Origin: Bacteroidota bacterium
GTDB lineage: Bacteria > Bacteroidota > Ignavibacteria > UBA10030
NCBI GenBank assembly: GCA_016928255.1
Contig: JAFGLB010000029.1
Location: 1-32,444 of the forward strand
Length of the DNA stretch: 32,444 bases
Direction of reading: 5' to 3'
In this document: one piece after another, positions 18,742-28,763 of the stretch
Layout: each line of letters starts with the position of its first letter
Position numbering within the stretch: the first letter of the stretch is position 1
Program-made: the position numbers and the translations under genes
Notes under the pieces: generated by a model
What the model was told of the DNA's origin: nothing
Database searches by the model: none
The model's input: only the letters and a program-made list of their open reading frames with translations

Positions 18742-18776
18742 AAATCCCGATGCTTTACTATGTCGGGATTTTTTTT
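18742..18776 (+). terminator. Rho-independent terminator immediately 3' of the structured element
   Basis: AAATCCCGA (18742-18750) pairs with TCGGGATTT (18763-18771), T tract 18769-18776. Confidence 0.7.
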
Positions 18777-19102
18777 CCTTATTCATTTTAAATCCGACGT
18801 CGACAGCGTCGGCCAGAGAGAATTTGAATATTTGCAATTTATAATTTTAAATTTTATGAGTCGACTATCAAATCAGAAATTTGCAATTTAAAATTTACAA
18901 ATTCTAAGTGCCCCCAATGGTGTCTACGCACTACTGCAGTTCTGAAGAATATCCATATGTAATAATTGCCGAAATTCCGCTGAATTGAAAGATATGACTC
19001 AAGAATAAATCGATATTTTAAAAAATGATCTCCCTTGATTTATTGGAGATCGTCATTATGTAGTGATGAAGAGTATGAATTACATCAAATATTCTTCACT
19101 GA

Positions 19103-22100
19103 TTATTTTGTGTATTTTTCCACATACTTCGACGGATTTATACCAAAGTATTCAGTGAAAGAAGTTGTGAAATATGATTGGGAGCCGAATCCAACGCTGT
19201 CTGCTATCTCGGTGATATTCATCCCGGAAGTAACAAGTAACTCGGCAGCTTTTTTTAACCGGATAATTCTGATGAATTCTCTTACCGTCTGCCCTGCTAT
19301 TGCATTTATTTTCCTGTATAACTGTGTGCGGCTCATACCAATTTCATAAGCAAAATCACTTACTTCAAAATCCGGATTACTCAGGTTCTTTTCCACAATG
19401 GCATATGCTTTTTTTAATAATGCTTCATCGGTTTTGGAAGGTGAGAAATCTTTAATTGCGGCGAACGGGTCTTTAATAAATTTCTTTCGAAGTAATTCTC
19501 TTGAGTCAATCAGACTCTTGATTCTTGCCTTCAGTATTAATGAACTGAATGGTTTTGCGACATAGTCATCTGCTCCGCTTTCAAAACCCTCGACCGTATG
19601 CTGTTCCGAACTTTTCGCGGTAAGCATTAATATCGGTATGTGACTTGTTTTTTCATCCTGTTTTAATTTTTTGCAGACCTCGTATCCGTCAATTCCTGGC
19701 ATCATAACGTCGCATATAATTGCATCTGGAATTTCCTCTAAAGCTTTTTCAATTCCGGTTGTGCCGTTGTTTGCTTCGGTTACTTTATAGATACCATTGA
19801 ATTCATTTGAAATGAATAACCTCATATCTGTATTATCTTCAATTACTAATAGATGAGGCAGATTCATTCCATTCTTAATCTTGTTTTCATCCTGTCTGAC
19901 AAACTCTGGAACAGAATCCTTTGTAATATTTGGTACGCCTTCTCTATATATTTTTGGCTCCAGGGATGTTGAAGGAAGTTCATTCTCTTCAGTCCAAAGG
20001 GGAAGTGTTACGGTAAATATTGAGCCCTTATTCGGTTCACTCTCCAAAATGATATCTCCACAATGGAGTTTAACCAGTTCATAGGTCAAAGATAAACCGA
20101 TTCCTGTTCCCTGTGTTGTTAAATAGTTTTTTACCTGGTAGAATCTGTCGAATATTTTTCCCTGATATTCTTTGGCTATGCCGATTCCTGAATCTTTAAC
20201 AATAATTTCGATCGTCCTTTTGGTTTGGGTTCCCGAGTATGCCCCGTCGACGATAAGTGAAAGACAGATCATACCTCCGTCCGATGTGAATTTGAAAGCA
20301 TTTGAAAGCAGGTTGTATATGATTTTATCCAGCTTATCATGATCGAACCATATTTCAAGGAAAGAGCTTGTTTGAATAAATGAATAATTTATATTCCGTT
20401 CCTTTGCTTCATAGTTGAACGAATCGAAAATATCCTGTATAAAATGAACTAAATCGCCTTTCTCAAAATTCATTTCGAGTTTTGCTTCTTCTATCTTTCC
20501 CAAATCCATAAGCTGGTAAATTAATCTCAGAAGCCTGGTAGCATTACGCTTAATGATATTCAGATGAAGTTTATGGGATTCATCCGAAATGTTTTTTAAA
20601 AGTGTGTCAATGGGTCCTATGATAAGAGCTAAGGGTGTTCTAAATTCGTGTGAAATGTTGGAGAAAAAGTGCATTTTTAATGTATCCATTTCTTGCAACT
20701 TTTTTATCTCCAGTTCTTCAACTTCGAGTTTATTTTTAATCGCAGCTTCATGTAAAATCAATTTTCTAAAACCATAGAGTAAAAGTAAAACAATCAATGA
20801 ATAAAAAGCATAAGCCCATCCTGATCTCCATAATGGAGGATTGACAATTATTTTTAAATAGGTCCCCTGTGCATTCCATATGCCGTCATTGTTTGATGCA
20901 GTTACCCTGAACGTATATTCTCCCGGGCTGAGATTCGTATACGTTACTTCGTGCTGGTATTCGGCCGGAATCCAATCATTCTGGAAACCTTCGAGCTTGT
21001 ATTTATATTGATTCTTTTTTGGGTTATGATAATTTAAAGCGACAAATTCGATTGTAATGACATTCTGATGATAAGCAAGTTCGATTTCCTTACAATAAAT
21101 AATTTGCTGAGGAATTGAAAAACCTTCGGATTGGGTGTCATCTGCTGTCTGAACAGATTTATTAAAGAGTTTAAAATCGGTTATATACACAGGCGGTATG
21201 TAACTATTATTCTCTATGCTGTCTGGATGAAAACGGGATACCCCTCCTTTTCCAGCGAAATACATTTCTCCGGTTGTTGTTTTAAATGCAGCTGCAATAT
21301 TGTCGGTAATGAGTCCGTCCAGTATTGAATAATTATTAAAAGTTTCTTTTTCAGCAGAATACTTCGATAATCCTTTACCTGTCCCGATCCAAAGGTTATG
21401 GCGGTCATCTTCAAGTATTCCTGTTATATAATTGCTTGGCAATCCGTCTTTTTCAAAATATATTTTAATTGAATTAGTATTTCTGTCAATTCTATTCAGA
21501 CCGTCATTTGTTCCTACCCAGATATATTCTTTGGAATCGACATATACAATTCGAGCAATATTATTGCTTAAATTGTATCCTTCTTCACTGTTGAACAAAT
21601 AATTTTTTACAACGTCTCTATTGTCTGAAACAACGGAAATACCTGCGACATTGCCTACCCAAATATTATTGTCTTTATCAACAAGCGATGTATATGTCCA
21701 ATCGCTCAGGATTGAAGCATGAGGCCTGTTTATATCATTTATGTAATGAATAAATTTACCGGATCCCGGAATGAATTTATCTAAACCTCCTCCGTGTATT
21801 GCTAACCAAAGATTTCCTTTGCTATCCTCATCGATATATCTAACATCATTACCTAATATCGATGCGCTATCATTGTCTTTTTGATTATAGGAAACGAATG
21901 ATCTTGTAGGTTCATCGTATCTCTTTAATCCGTCAAGGTATTTTCCGATCCAGATTATGCCGTCCCTGTTTTCAAAAATGTACATCACAGGCCCCGGTCC
22001 CAAACCGGTCGATTTGTCCCCTTTGATAAAATATTTTGGTTTTACTCCCTTTGCATCAAGTATATCTATGCCCCCGTTGTCATAACCAATCCAAATTCTT

Positions 22101-23236
22101 TTTTTTGAATCTTCAATTACAGCATTAATTAAATTGTTAGTAAGCCCTTGTTGTGAACCCGGGTTCTTATACCAACTGTAAAATGGATTATCGAGAACTG
22201 CAAAATTCAAATCTCCCTGCTTACTTGTAATCCAAATATTATTTTGTCTATCCTGGAAGATACCTGTTAATGAATTTGATGATATACTAAAGGGATCATA
22301 ATCGTTTGATCTAAACTCAATTCTATTGTTATTATCAATAAGAACAAGTCCGCCGCCTTCGGGATTATACCAGTACCTGTTGCTATTATCTTTAAAGAAG
22401 AAGTTAATATATTGGCTGCTTTCCTTTATATATGGATGAGCCTTTCCGGTAGTTTTATCAAATATCCAAATTCCTTTTGTCCAGGTACTTAACCATATAG
22501 AATTATTATCGATAACAATTGAATTAACGGAATAATCGGCAGCATTATGACCGGCAACGTCAAACAGATTGTAATGTTTAAACGACATGTTTGTAGTATT
22601 TAATGCAGTTAAAACTCCGGAAGCATAAGTAATCCATAGTAAATTATCATCTTGCTTTAGGTAATTAATGGAATAATGTGCTATGGTTCTTGAGTCTGGT
22701 ATTTGATTAGACGGTACAGTATACCTGATAAAGCCGTTTGTTTTTTGGTAATATTGATGTAGCCCGAGATTGGTGCCTACCCATATATTATTATATTTAT
22801 CTTCGGCAATTGCGTTTATTTCTCCTGATAAAAGTGCTTCGGGATTATTAGGATCAGAAGTATAAGTTAGAAAATTATCCTTTTCCTTATTATACCGGCT
22901 CAATCCTCCACCATATGTACCAATCCAAAGTTGTCCGTTACTATCACAAAGAAGGCAGGTAATTATATTACTCTTCAGGGAGGTATTAGATTTTGGATTA
23001 TTCCTGTAAACCTTGAACGTTCGTCCATCAAATCTGTTCAACCCGTCGCCTGTTCCAATCCATATAAAACCCTCACTGTCCTGGACGATGCATCGCTGAT
23101 AATTCGAAGATAATCCCATGCCTGTAGAATACTTGGTAAATTTCAGATTGCTATTATGAGACCGGGAATTTTCGGTAGCTAAAAACAATAATATAAATAT
23201 TCCGCCAAGAATTGATACTATTGAGGAAGATTTCAT
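19103..23236 (-). CDS. Hybrid two-component system sensor/regulator (HTCS): propeller sensor, Y_Y_Y, HisKA, HATPase, REC, AraC HTH
   Basis: 1377 aa; repeated D-x-x-xx-(I/L)W(I/V)GT propeller repeats; FFSNISHEFRTPLALIIGP; receiver IICDVMMPGIDGYEVC; AraC IADSVGFGSQSYFTTSFTEYFGINPSKY. Confidence 0.96.
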   Translation of the reverse strand: MKSSSIVSILGGIFILLFLATENSRSHNSNLKFTKYSTGMGLSSNYQRCIVQDSEGFIWIGTGDGLNRFDGRTFKVYRNNPKSNTSLKSNIITCLLCDSNGQLWIGTYGGGLSRYNKEKDNFLTYTSDPNNPEALLSGEINAIAEDKYNNIWVGTNLGLHQYYQKTNGFIRYTVPSNQIPDSRTIAHYSINYLKQDDNLLWITYASGVLTALNTTNMSFKHYNLFDVAGHNAADYSVNSIVIDNNSIWLSTWTKGIWIFDKTTGKAHPYIKESSQYINFFFKDNSNRYWYNPEGGGLVLIDNNNRIEFRSNDYDPFSISSNSLTGIFQDRQNNIWITSKQGDLNFAVLDNPFYSWYKNPGSQQGLTNNLINAVIEDSKKRIWIGYDNGGIDILDAKGVKPKYFIKGDKSTGLGPGPVMYIFENRDGIIWIGKYLDGLKRYDEPTRSFVSYNQKDNDSASILGNDVRYIDEDSKGNLWLAIHGGGLDKFIPGSGKFIHYINDINRPHASILSDWTYTSLVDKDNNIWVGNVAGISVVSDNRDVVKNYLFNSEEGYNLSNNIARIVYVDSKEYIWVGTNDGLNRIDRNTNSIKIYFEKDGLPSNYITGILEDDRHNLWIGTGKGLSKYSAEKETFNNYSILDGLITDNIAAAFKTTTGEMYFAGKGGVSRFHPDSIENNSYIPPVYITDFKLFNKSVQTADDTQSEGFSIPQQIIYCKEIELAYHQNVITIEFVALNYHNPKKNQYKYKLEGFQNDWIPAEYQHEVTYTNLSPGEYTFRVTASNNDGIWNAQGTYLKIIVNPPLWRSGWAYAFYSLIVLLLLYGFRKLILHEAAIKNKLEVEELEIKKLQEMDTLKMHFFSNISHEFRTPLALIIGPIDTLLKNISDESHKLHLNIIKRNATRLLRLIYQLMDLGKIEEAKLEMNFEKGDLVHFIQDIFDSFNYEAKERNINYSFIQTSSFLEIWFDHDKLDKIIYNLLSNAFKFTSDGGMICLSLIVDGAYSGTQTKRTIEIIVKDSGIGIAKEYQGKIFDRFYQVKNYLTTQGTGIGLSLTYELVKLHCGDIILESEPNKGSIFTVTLPLWTEENELPSTSLEPKIYREGVPNITKDSVPEFVRQDENKIKNGMNLPHLLVIEDNTDMRLFISNEFNGIYKVTEANNGTTGIEKALEEIPDAIICDVMMPGIDGYEVCKKLKQDEKTSHIPILMLTAKSSEQHTVEGFESGADDYVAKPFSSLILKARIKSLIDSRELLRKKFIKDPFAAIKDFSPSKTDEALLKKAYAIVEKNLSNPDFEVSDFAYEIGMSRTQLYRKINAIAGQTVREFIRIIRLKKAAELLVTSGMNITEIADSVGFGSQSYFTTSFTEYFGINPSKYVEKYTK

Positions 23237-23688
23237 AAGCCCGACTATTCCCGATTTATTGAATATCCTAAGATAGGAATATTTTAAAATATTGTGAAAT
23301 TCCGAAGTTTTGCTGCATAGCTGAAAATATATTCAATATACGGTAGAATTTTGTGGGTAAATCTTTTAAAAACGGCGGTTCTATTTAATGATATTTTGGG
23401 ACGCTGATTAATACAATTGGAATTCTAGGAAACATAGAAAAAACAAATGCCTATTATATTATTATCAAAATTAGCCGGGTTACTCAAAAAAGCCTTGTAT
23501 CTGTTTGGGAATTTGGCTCATTATCGGCGGAACTAAATCACCAAGAGAAAATTATTGCGGTTATCCGAAGGCGCGTTTATTTTTGGCACGACTTTACCGC
23601 AGCAGCAACAAGCCTTGATAATACGTGTTCTTTATTCTAACCCACGTGTAATAAATTGAAATCAATCCCAAGAAGGAGTAATATACTT

Positions 23689-26616
23689 ATGCAAGTATTA
23701 TCCTCAATTATCAGAGTTATCTCTCTTACTCTCTTTGTACCGATAATTGCTTTTGGACAGGCAACTATCAAAGGCACAATAACCGACGCTGTAGCCGGCG
23801 AAACATTGATTGGCGTAAACGTTGTTGTGGAGGGGACATCTTTAGGTACTGCCACAGATATTGAAGGCCGATACAGGATTGTTGGAATTCCTGAGCATGT
23901 ATTTAATATCAAAATATCATGTATTGGTTACGAATCACAGGTAATAGAAATAGATTTTTCAAAAAATAAAGATGTACAAAAAGACATCCAAATGAAATCG
24001 CAAGTCATTGAAGGCGAGGAGGTTGTTGTAACGGCTCAAATGCGCGGTCAACTTGCCGCCATTAACGAACAGCTTTCCACAAAAACGATCAATAATATTG
24101 TTTCAAAAAACCAGATACAGGAATTACCGGAAGCCAATGCCGCAGAAGCTGTCGGCCGTTTACCCGGAGTATCGCTGGAACGAAGCGGTGGCGAGGGGAA
24201 TAAAGTGCTGATCCGGGGAATGGCATCCAAGTATTCATTGATCCAGATTGATGGTGTGAATATGACATCTACCGGCCAAGAGGACCGCAGCTCTGACCTC
24301 AGCATGATTTCCCCATATATGCTTGAAGGCATTGAATTAACCAAATCCGTTATGGCTAATCAGGAAGCAACGGCAACCGGCGGTATTGTCAATTTTAAAA
24401 TTAAAAAAGCACCCGATATTTCAACTTTGGATATGATAGTCCAGGGTGGAATGAATAGTCTTCGAAATACATATACGGATTATAAATTTTCTATTGGGGG
24501 AAGTGATCGCTTCTTTGAGAAACGGTTGGGTCTTTATGCACAGGTGGATTATGAAGAAAAGGATGCCGGCTCGCAGCAATTGGGAGATGTTGACATTAAA
24601 CAAGAAAATGAAACTGCACCGGTTAGAACCAATAGTATGCAATTGAAGGATATATACAGAAACGTACAACGAGCTGGCGGTGCGCTGGTTTTAGATTATT
24701 CCTTGCCGTCTACAACTATCAAATCGTCCAATTTTATCAGCCGTATCAAACGAGAAGAAACAATTTATAAAAACAACTATGATTTTGCAACAAATGATTT
24801 CAGCATTAGTTATGATGATACTCCTGAGAGTTGGCTAACTGTTTTAACCAATTCACTGCAAATTGAACATCAATGGGGAAACTGGGAAATTAATTCTGCT
24901 TTTTCACATTCATATTCAGAGAATGAATTACCTTTGAAAATTTCTTCGGAAAATGGCGGCAACATTCCCGACCTTCCCTTTGGAGGCGATAGAACTTCCA
25001 ATTTTAATGTAGACTTGAACCCGGAAACCATTCCCGACTTATTCTTATACAGCATGGATCAAACAATCTATAATATGGCATTGAGTGGTATAAACATCGA
25101 AAAGAGCAGCACCCAGGAACGGGATCTGTCTGCAGAACTTAACGTGGCTTATACTTTTAGTATCACCGACCAGGTGAATATAAAATTAAGTTTGGGTGGA
25201 AAAATAAAACATAAGACGAAAAAGTATGATAAAACAGCTTTTGGTTTCGGCAATGAGGGATTTATAAAATTAGCTCATGACAACTTTGAAATAAGTCAAC
25301 GAAATGAAGATTATTATGCCATTGATCCAAGGAACTTATATTTGGGAGATTTTTTAAAAAACCCCGCCGGCAATTTCCTTGATAACAGATATAATTTTAG
25401 TCCAATATTTGATAAAGATAAATTCCGCAAGCTTTATGATCTTGCCATGGCAATACCTGATGATCAATTGTATAGTATATGGTCATTGTATCAACCGGAT
25501 TTTCCTGGTTCAAATTATAGTGACTATCATGGCACTGAAGACTATCATGCTTTTTACCTGATGCCGGAAATCAATCTTGGTCCTGAATTAATAATAGTGC
25601 CCGGTGTTCGCTATGAAGCGAACAAGACAGAATATACCGGATACCGGGGAAACAGATTAGGTGTTTTACGGGGCTTTACACCCACCCCAATAGATACAGT
25701 TACTAAGGTGCGTGAAAATGAGTTTTGGCTGCCAATGATCCAAATCTTTTACAACCCGGCCAATTGGTTGACGGTTAAGGCTGGATACACACACACACTG
25801 TTACGACCAAATTATAACTACATAATGCCAGGCTGGATGATTGGCAGCCAGGGAAGTATTGATAATTTAAGCAATTTTCAGCTTAGAGATGAATTATCCC
25901 GAAACTTGGATATACAGGTGTCGGTACATACGAATAAAATTGGATTGTTATCAATCGGTGCATTTCACAAAAAAATTACAGATATGATTTTCTGGAGCGG
26001 CCAGAAAGCAATTTTAGATACAGCATTCTTCGAATTACCCACAATTATGAATCATAAACTGGCAGCTTACGCCTTGAACAATGAAAATCCAGCCTATAAT
26101 TATGGAATTGAATTTGAATGGCAATCTAATTTTGGTTTTTTAACCGGATTGTTAAAAGGTATTGTTTTGAATATAAACTATACTCGCAACATATCCGAAG
26201 CACAATATCCAAGAACCGTTGTTAAAGTGGCAGTTGATCCAGTCACTTATAGAACGATGTACGTTAATAGTGATACTACGTATACCGCTCCGATGATAGG
26301 ACAGCCTGATCATTTGCTCAACATCACACTTGGATATGATTATAAAGGATTCTCGATTCGCTGGGCGATGAGATATAAGTCTCATATCTTTAAAAGTGCG
26401 AGTTGGTATGAAGAATTGCGCGGCTATTCCACTGATTTTTATCGCTATGATGTGCAAGTCCGGCAGAAATTACCAATTGATGGTCTGGAATTTTTCCTGA
26501 ATGTGAATAACCTGACAGGTGAACGAGAACAGGATGCTATAAATCATATGAACTTCTCCAATTATATTGAGGATTATGGTAGAAGCGCCAATTTAGGATT
26601 GAGGTTCCAATATTAG
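23689..26616 (+). CDS. TonB-dependent receptor with N-terminal carboxypeptidase-regulatory-like domain
   Basis: Signal peptide; GTITDAVAGETLIGVNVVVEGTSLGTATDIEGRY; plug LPEANAAEAVGRLPGVSLERSGGEGNKVLIRGM; C-terminal LGLRFQY. SD-like AAGAAGGAG before ATG at 23689 (track start is 23656). Confidence 0.93.
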   Translation: MQVLSSIIRVISLTLFVPIIAFGQATIKGTITDAVAGETLIGVNVVVEGTSLGTATDIEGRYRIVGIPEHVFNIKISCIGYESQVIEIDFSKNKDVQKDIQMKSQVIEGEEVVVTAQMRGQLAAINEQLSTKTINNIVSKNQIQELPEANAAEAVGRLPGVSLERSGGEGNKVLIRGMASKYSLIQIDGVNMTSTGQEDRSSDLSMISPYMLEGIELTKSVMANQEATATGGIVNFKIKKAPDISTLDMIVQGGMNSLRNTYTDYKFSIGGSDRFFEKRLGLYAQVDYEEKDAGSQQLGDVDIKQENETAPVRTNSMQLKDIYRNVQRAGGALVLDYSLPSTTIKSSNFISRIKREETIYKNNYDFATNDFSISYDDTPESWLTVLTNSLQIEHQWGNWEINSAFSHSYSENELPLKISSENGGNIPDLPFGGDRTSNFNVDLNPETIPDLFLYSMDQTIYNMALSGINIEKSSTQERDLSAELNVAYTFSITDQVNIKLSLGGKIKHKTKKYDKTAFGFGNEGFIKLAHDNFEISQRNEDYYAIDPRNLYLGDFLKNPAGNFLDNRYNFSPIFDKDKFRKLYDLAMAIPDDQLYSIWSLYQPDFPGSNYSDYHGTEDYHAFYLMPEINLGPELIIVPGVRYEANKTEYTGYRGNRLGVLRGFTPTPIDTVTKVRENEFWLPMIQIFYNPANWLTVKAGYTHTLLRPNYNYIMPGWMIGSQGSIDNLSNFQLRDELSRNLDIQVSVHTNKIGLLSIGAFHKKITDMIFWSGQKAILDTAFFELPTIMNHKLAAYALNNENPAYNYGIEFEWQSNFGFLTGLLKGIVLNINYTRNISEAQYPRTVVKVAVDPVTYRTMYVNSDTTYTAPMIGQPDHLLNITLGYDYKGFSIRWAMRYKSHIFKSASWYEELRGYSTDFYRYDVQVRQKLPIDGLEFFLNVNNLTGEREQDAINHMNFSNYIEDYGRSANLGLRFQY

Positions 26617-26819
26617 GTTTTTCGCCGATTGAATCTGAATTTTCCAAAGAGAAAAGAGAAATAAAAACCTTCAGGAAATTATAAAATGCTATCAATTATT
26701 AAGTTCAATAAAACTCTAATTGAAATCAGAAAGGAGGCTGATGAAGAATAACCGGCTTGTTCTGTGTTAATGGTCATTTAATCAACAAAAACAAAAAAAA
26801 TAAAATTAGGAGATCTAAC

Positions 26820-28637
26820 ATGAAAAAAATGTTAGTATTATCAATCATTCTGACGTGCATACTTATAAGCAGCCATGAGCTTTTTGCACAGACTTCGGAA
26901 AACGGTGATACATTATTCGTAGGACCGTTGAATTCACAAGGAGTGGCATTAGGCTCTTTAAATGAAGCGATTAAAGCTGATACAACCGCTGCAGGAGAGA
27001 GAGCTCACAGTGTATATAAATTGCAGCACAATGCCCAGTATATTTTGACAGAAGTGATTCAAGCGGATTTCCCGTTAGTTATTGTTGCCGATAAACCGAA
27101 TGATGCAAACAGACCTCCTGTTATCCGTTGTGGTTTAAAAGAAGATGGAAGTGCTGTAGATGATTGGTGGGTCCTTTATAATGGTGCAACTTTCATAAAT
27201 CTCTGGTTAACTGCCGTTAATCTGGACGGTACAGGTCCTATTAGCTGGATTTCCCAGCAAGTGAACGGAGAAAAACATAGATATGTTTATGATGGATGTG
27301 TTATAGAATATCCTTATACATGGTGGGCAATGTTTGCTGATTGGGGCCTTAATAATACGTATGTTCTTACAAATAATATATTCCAATATATTGGAAATCC
27401 CGCAGGAGCAACCTGGAACGGTGCGATTTTTTCTGGCGGGACAATGGATACAGTAATTCTGAAGAATAATACATTCTTTGATTTTGGCTGTTATGCATTT
27501 AACGGACAGGCTTTTTATTTAGAGATTGACCATAATACCCTAGTAAACTGCATGCTGCATCCGATCATGTCTCATAGTAAAATCATAGGAAAATACACAA
27601 ACAACCTTTTTGTCAACTGCCATGCCTTCTCTGATGATCAGGATGAAATTAGACGGCATCATGACGCTGAGGTGAAAGGTTTGATGAACTATGCCGAGAC
27701 TCAGTGGAATAAAGAACTTCTTGATTCACTTTATGGACCTGGCGGAGTGTATGGTAAAAACTATGATCCTAATGGCGATGGTACTTTAACCGAAGGCGAA
27801 TTGGTTTGGGAGCTGAAAAACAATAATTGGTGGTACACTCAACCTATCAAGGATTATTGGGCTCAATTTTCTCAAATAAGTCCCAATCCTTGGATGAATC
27901 GATATAATCAGGCAATGTTTGATAGTTCCAAACTTACAAGTAATTGGACGTGGAATCTCACGGCTTTTATTTGGGCAGATTCAGCGGGCACTATTGTACC
28001 GAATCCTTCATCATTTGATGGGTTGCATGTTGTTGACTCAATAGTTGTACCGGTGACACATGAACCGTTCAGATTCTTTGTAGAAGAAAATACGACGAAT
28101 GTAGATCCCGGTATAAAAGACATGAATAACTGTGATGAATTGCTTGCTGAGAATTGTATTAATATCAGAGAATCACAATATACCGGTGCGAGTACTCCAT
28201 CTGTCAGTTTCCACGGGGTATCTGATTATCTTGCATTTACATGGCCTTTGGATTATGACTTAAGCTATACAAATACTACTTTGCAAACAGGTGGTACAGA
28301 TGACAAACCAGTTGGCTCTTCACAATGGTGGCCTGATAATGGTACTTCTGTTCAAGGTGAAACGGCAATTCCGAATGCTTTCGTGTTAGAGCAGAATTAC
28401 CCGAATCCGTTTAATCCTTCTACAAAAATAAATTACTCTGTTCCTAACAGCGGATATGTAACTTTAAAGGTATTTAATATTCTTGGCCAGGAAATAGCCA
28501 CCCTTTTCTCCGGTCAATTAAATACCGGTAATTATGCTGCAACCTTCGATGGAAGTAAGTTTGCAGGCGGAGTTTACTTTTATCGCCTGGAAGCAGGAGA
28601 AACCTCAATCACTAAAAAATTAATTCTGTTGAAATAA
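26820..28637 (+). CDS. Secreted, T9SS-sorted protein with probable right-handed beta-helix and an EF-hand-like insert
   Basis: Signal peptide; N/F-rich helix-like repeats (NNIFQYIG, NNTFFDFG, HNTLVNC, NNLFVNC); DPNGDGTLTEGE; C-terminal NAFVLEQNYPNPFNPSTKINYSVP...GVYFYRLEAGETSITKKLILLK. Start ATG at 26820 after AGGAG. Confidence 0.82.
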   Translation: MKKMLVLSIILTCILISSHELFAQTSENGDTLFVGPLNSQGVALGSLNEAIKADTTAAGERAHSVYKLQHNAQYILTEVIQADFPLVIVADKPNDANRPPVIRCGLKEDGSAVDDWWVLYNGATFINLWLTAVNLDGTGPISWISQQVNGEKHRYVYDGCVIEYPYTWWAMFADWGLNNTYVLTNNIFQYIGNPAGATWNGAIFSGGTMDTVILKNNTFFDFGCYAFNGQAFYLEIDHNTLVNCMLHPIMSHSKIIGKYTNNLFVNCHAFSDDQDEIRRHHDAEVKGLMNYAETQWNKELLDSLYGPGGVYGKNYDPNGDGTLTEGELVWELKNNNWWYTQPIKDYWAQFSQISPNPWMNRYNQAMFDSSKLTSNWTWNLTAFIWADSAGTIVPNPSSFDGLHVVDSIVVPVTHEPFRFFVEENTTNVDPGIKDMNNCDELLAENCINIRESQYTGASTPSVSFHGVSDYLAFTWPLDYDLSYTNTTLQTGGTDDKPVGSSQWWPDNGTSVQGETAIPNAFVLEQNYPNPFNPSTKINYSVPNSGYVTLKVFNILGQEIATLFSGQLNTGNYAATFDGSKFAGGVYFYRLEAGETSITKKLILLK

Positions 28638-28654
28638 TTTCACCTCCTCCTCAT

Positions 28655-28688
28655 AAACACACCTTCGGTTAATTACGGAGGTGTGTTT
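28655..28688 (+). terminator. Terminator-like hairpin after the T9SS protein gene
   Basis: AAACACACCT (28655-28664) pairs with AGGTGTGTTT (28679-28688); weak T tract after. Confidence 0.5.
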
Positions 28689-28763
28689 ATTGTTAATCTT
28701 AATATTGAAAACAATAATATTTTTCATACAATTCTTACGGCTATTGCAATAAATACTTGAAAA

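Noticed and set aside
18568-18844. Overlapping ORFs on both strands (89 aa minus, 85 aa plus) across the structured element
   Set aside because: They share the same hairpin-rich DNA, lack recognisable domains and have no convincing ribosome-binding site; more likely chance ORFs over an RNA or repeat element.
23447-23536. 29-aa ORF (MPIILLSKLAGLLKKALYLFGNLAHYRRN) between HTCS and TonB receptor
   Set aside because: Short, amphipathic-looking but no clear ribosome-binding site or conservation evidence available.
24048-24344. 98-aa minus-strand ORF within the TonB receptor
   Set aside because: Antisense shadow ORF over a conserved plug domain.
23689-26616. Calling the receptor SusC
   Set aside because: It has the regulatory-like N-terminal domain, but no SusD partner follows and the plug resembles general TonB-dependent receptors; a generic call is safer.
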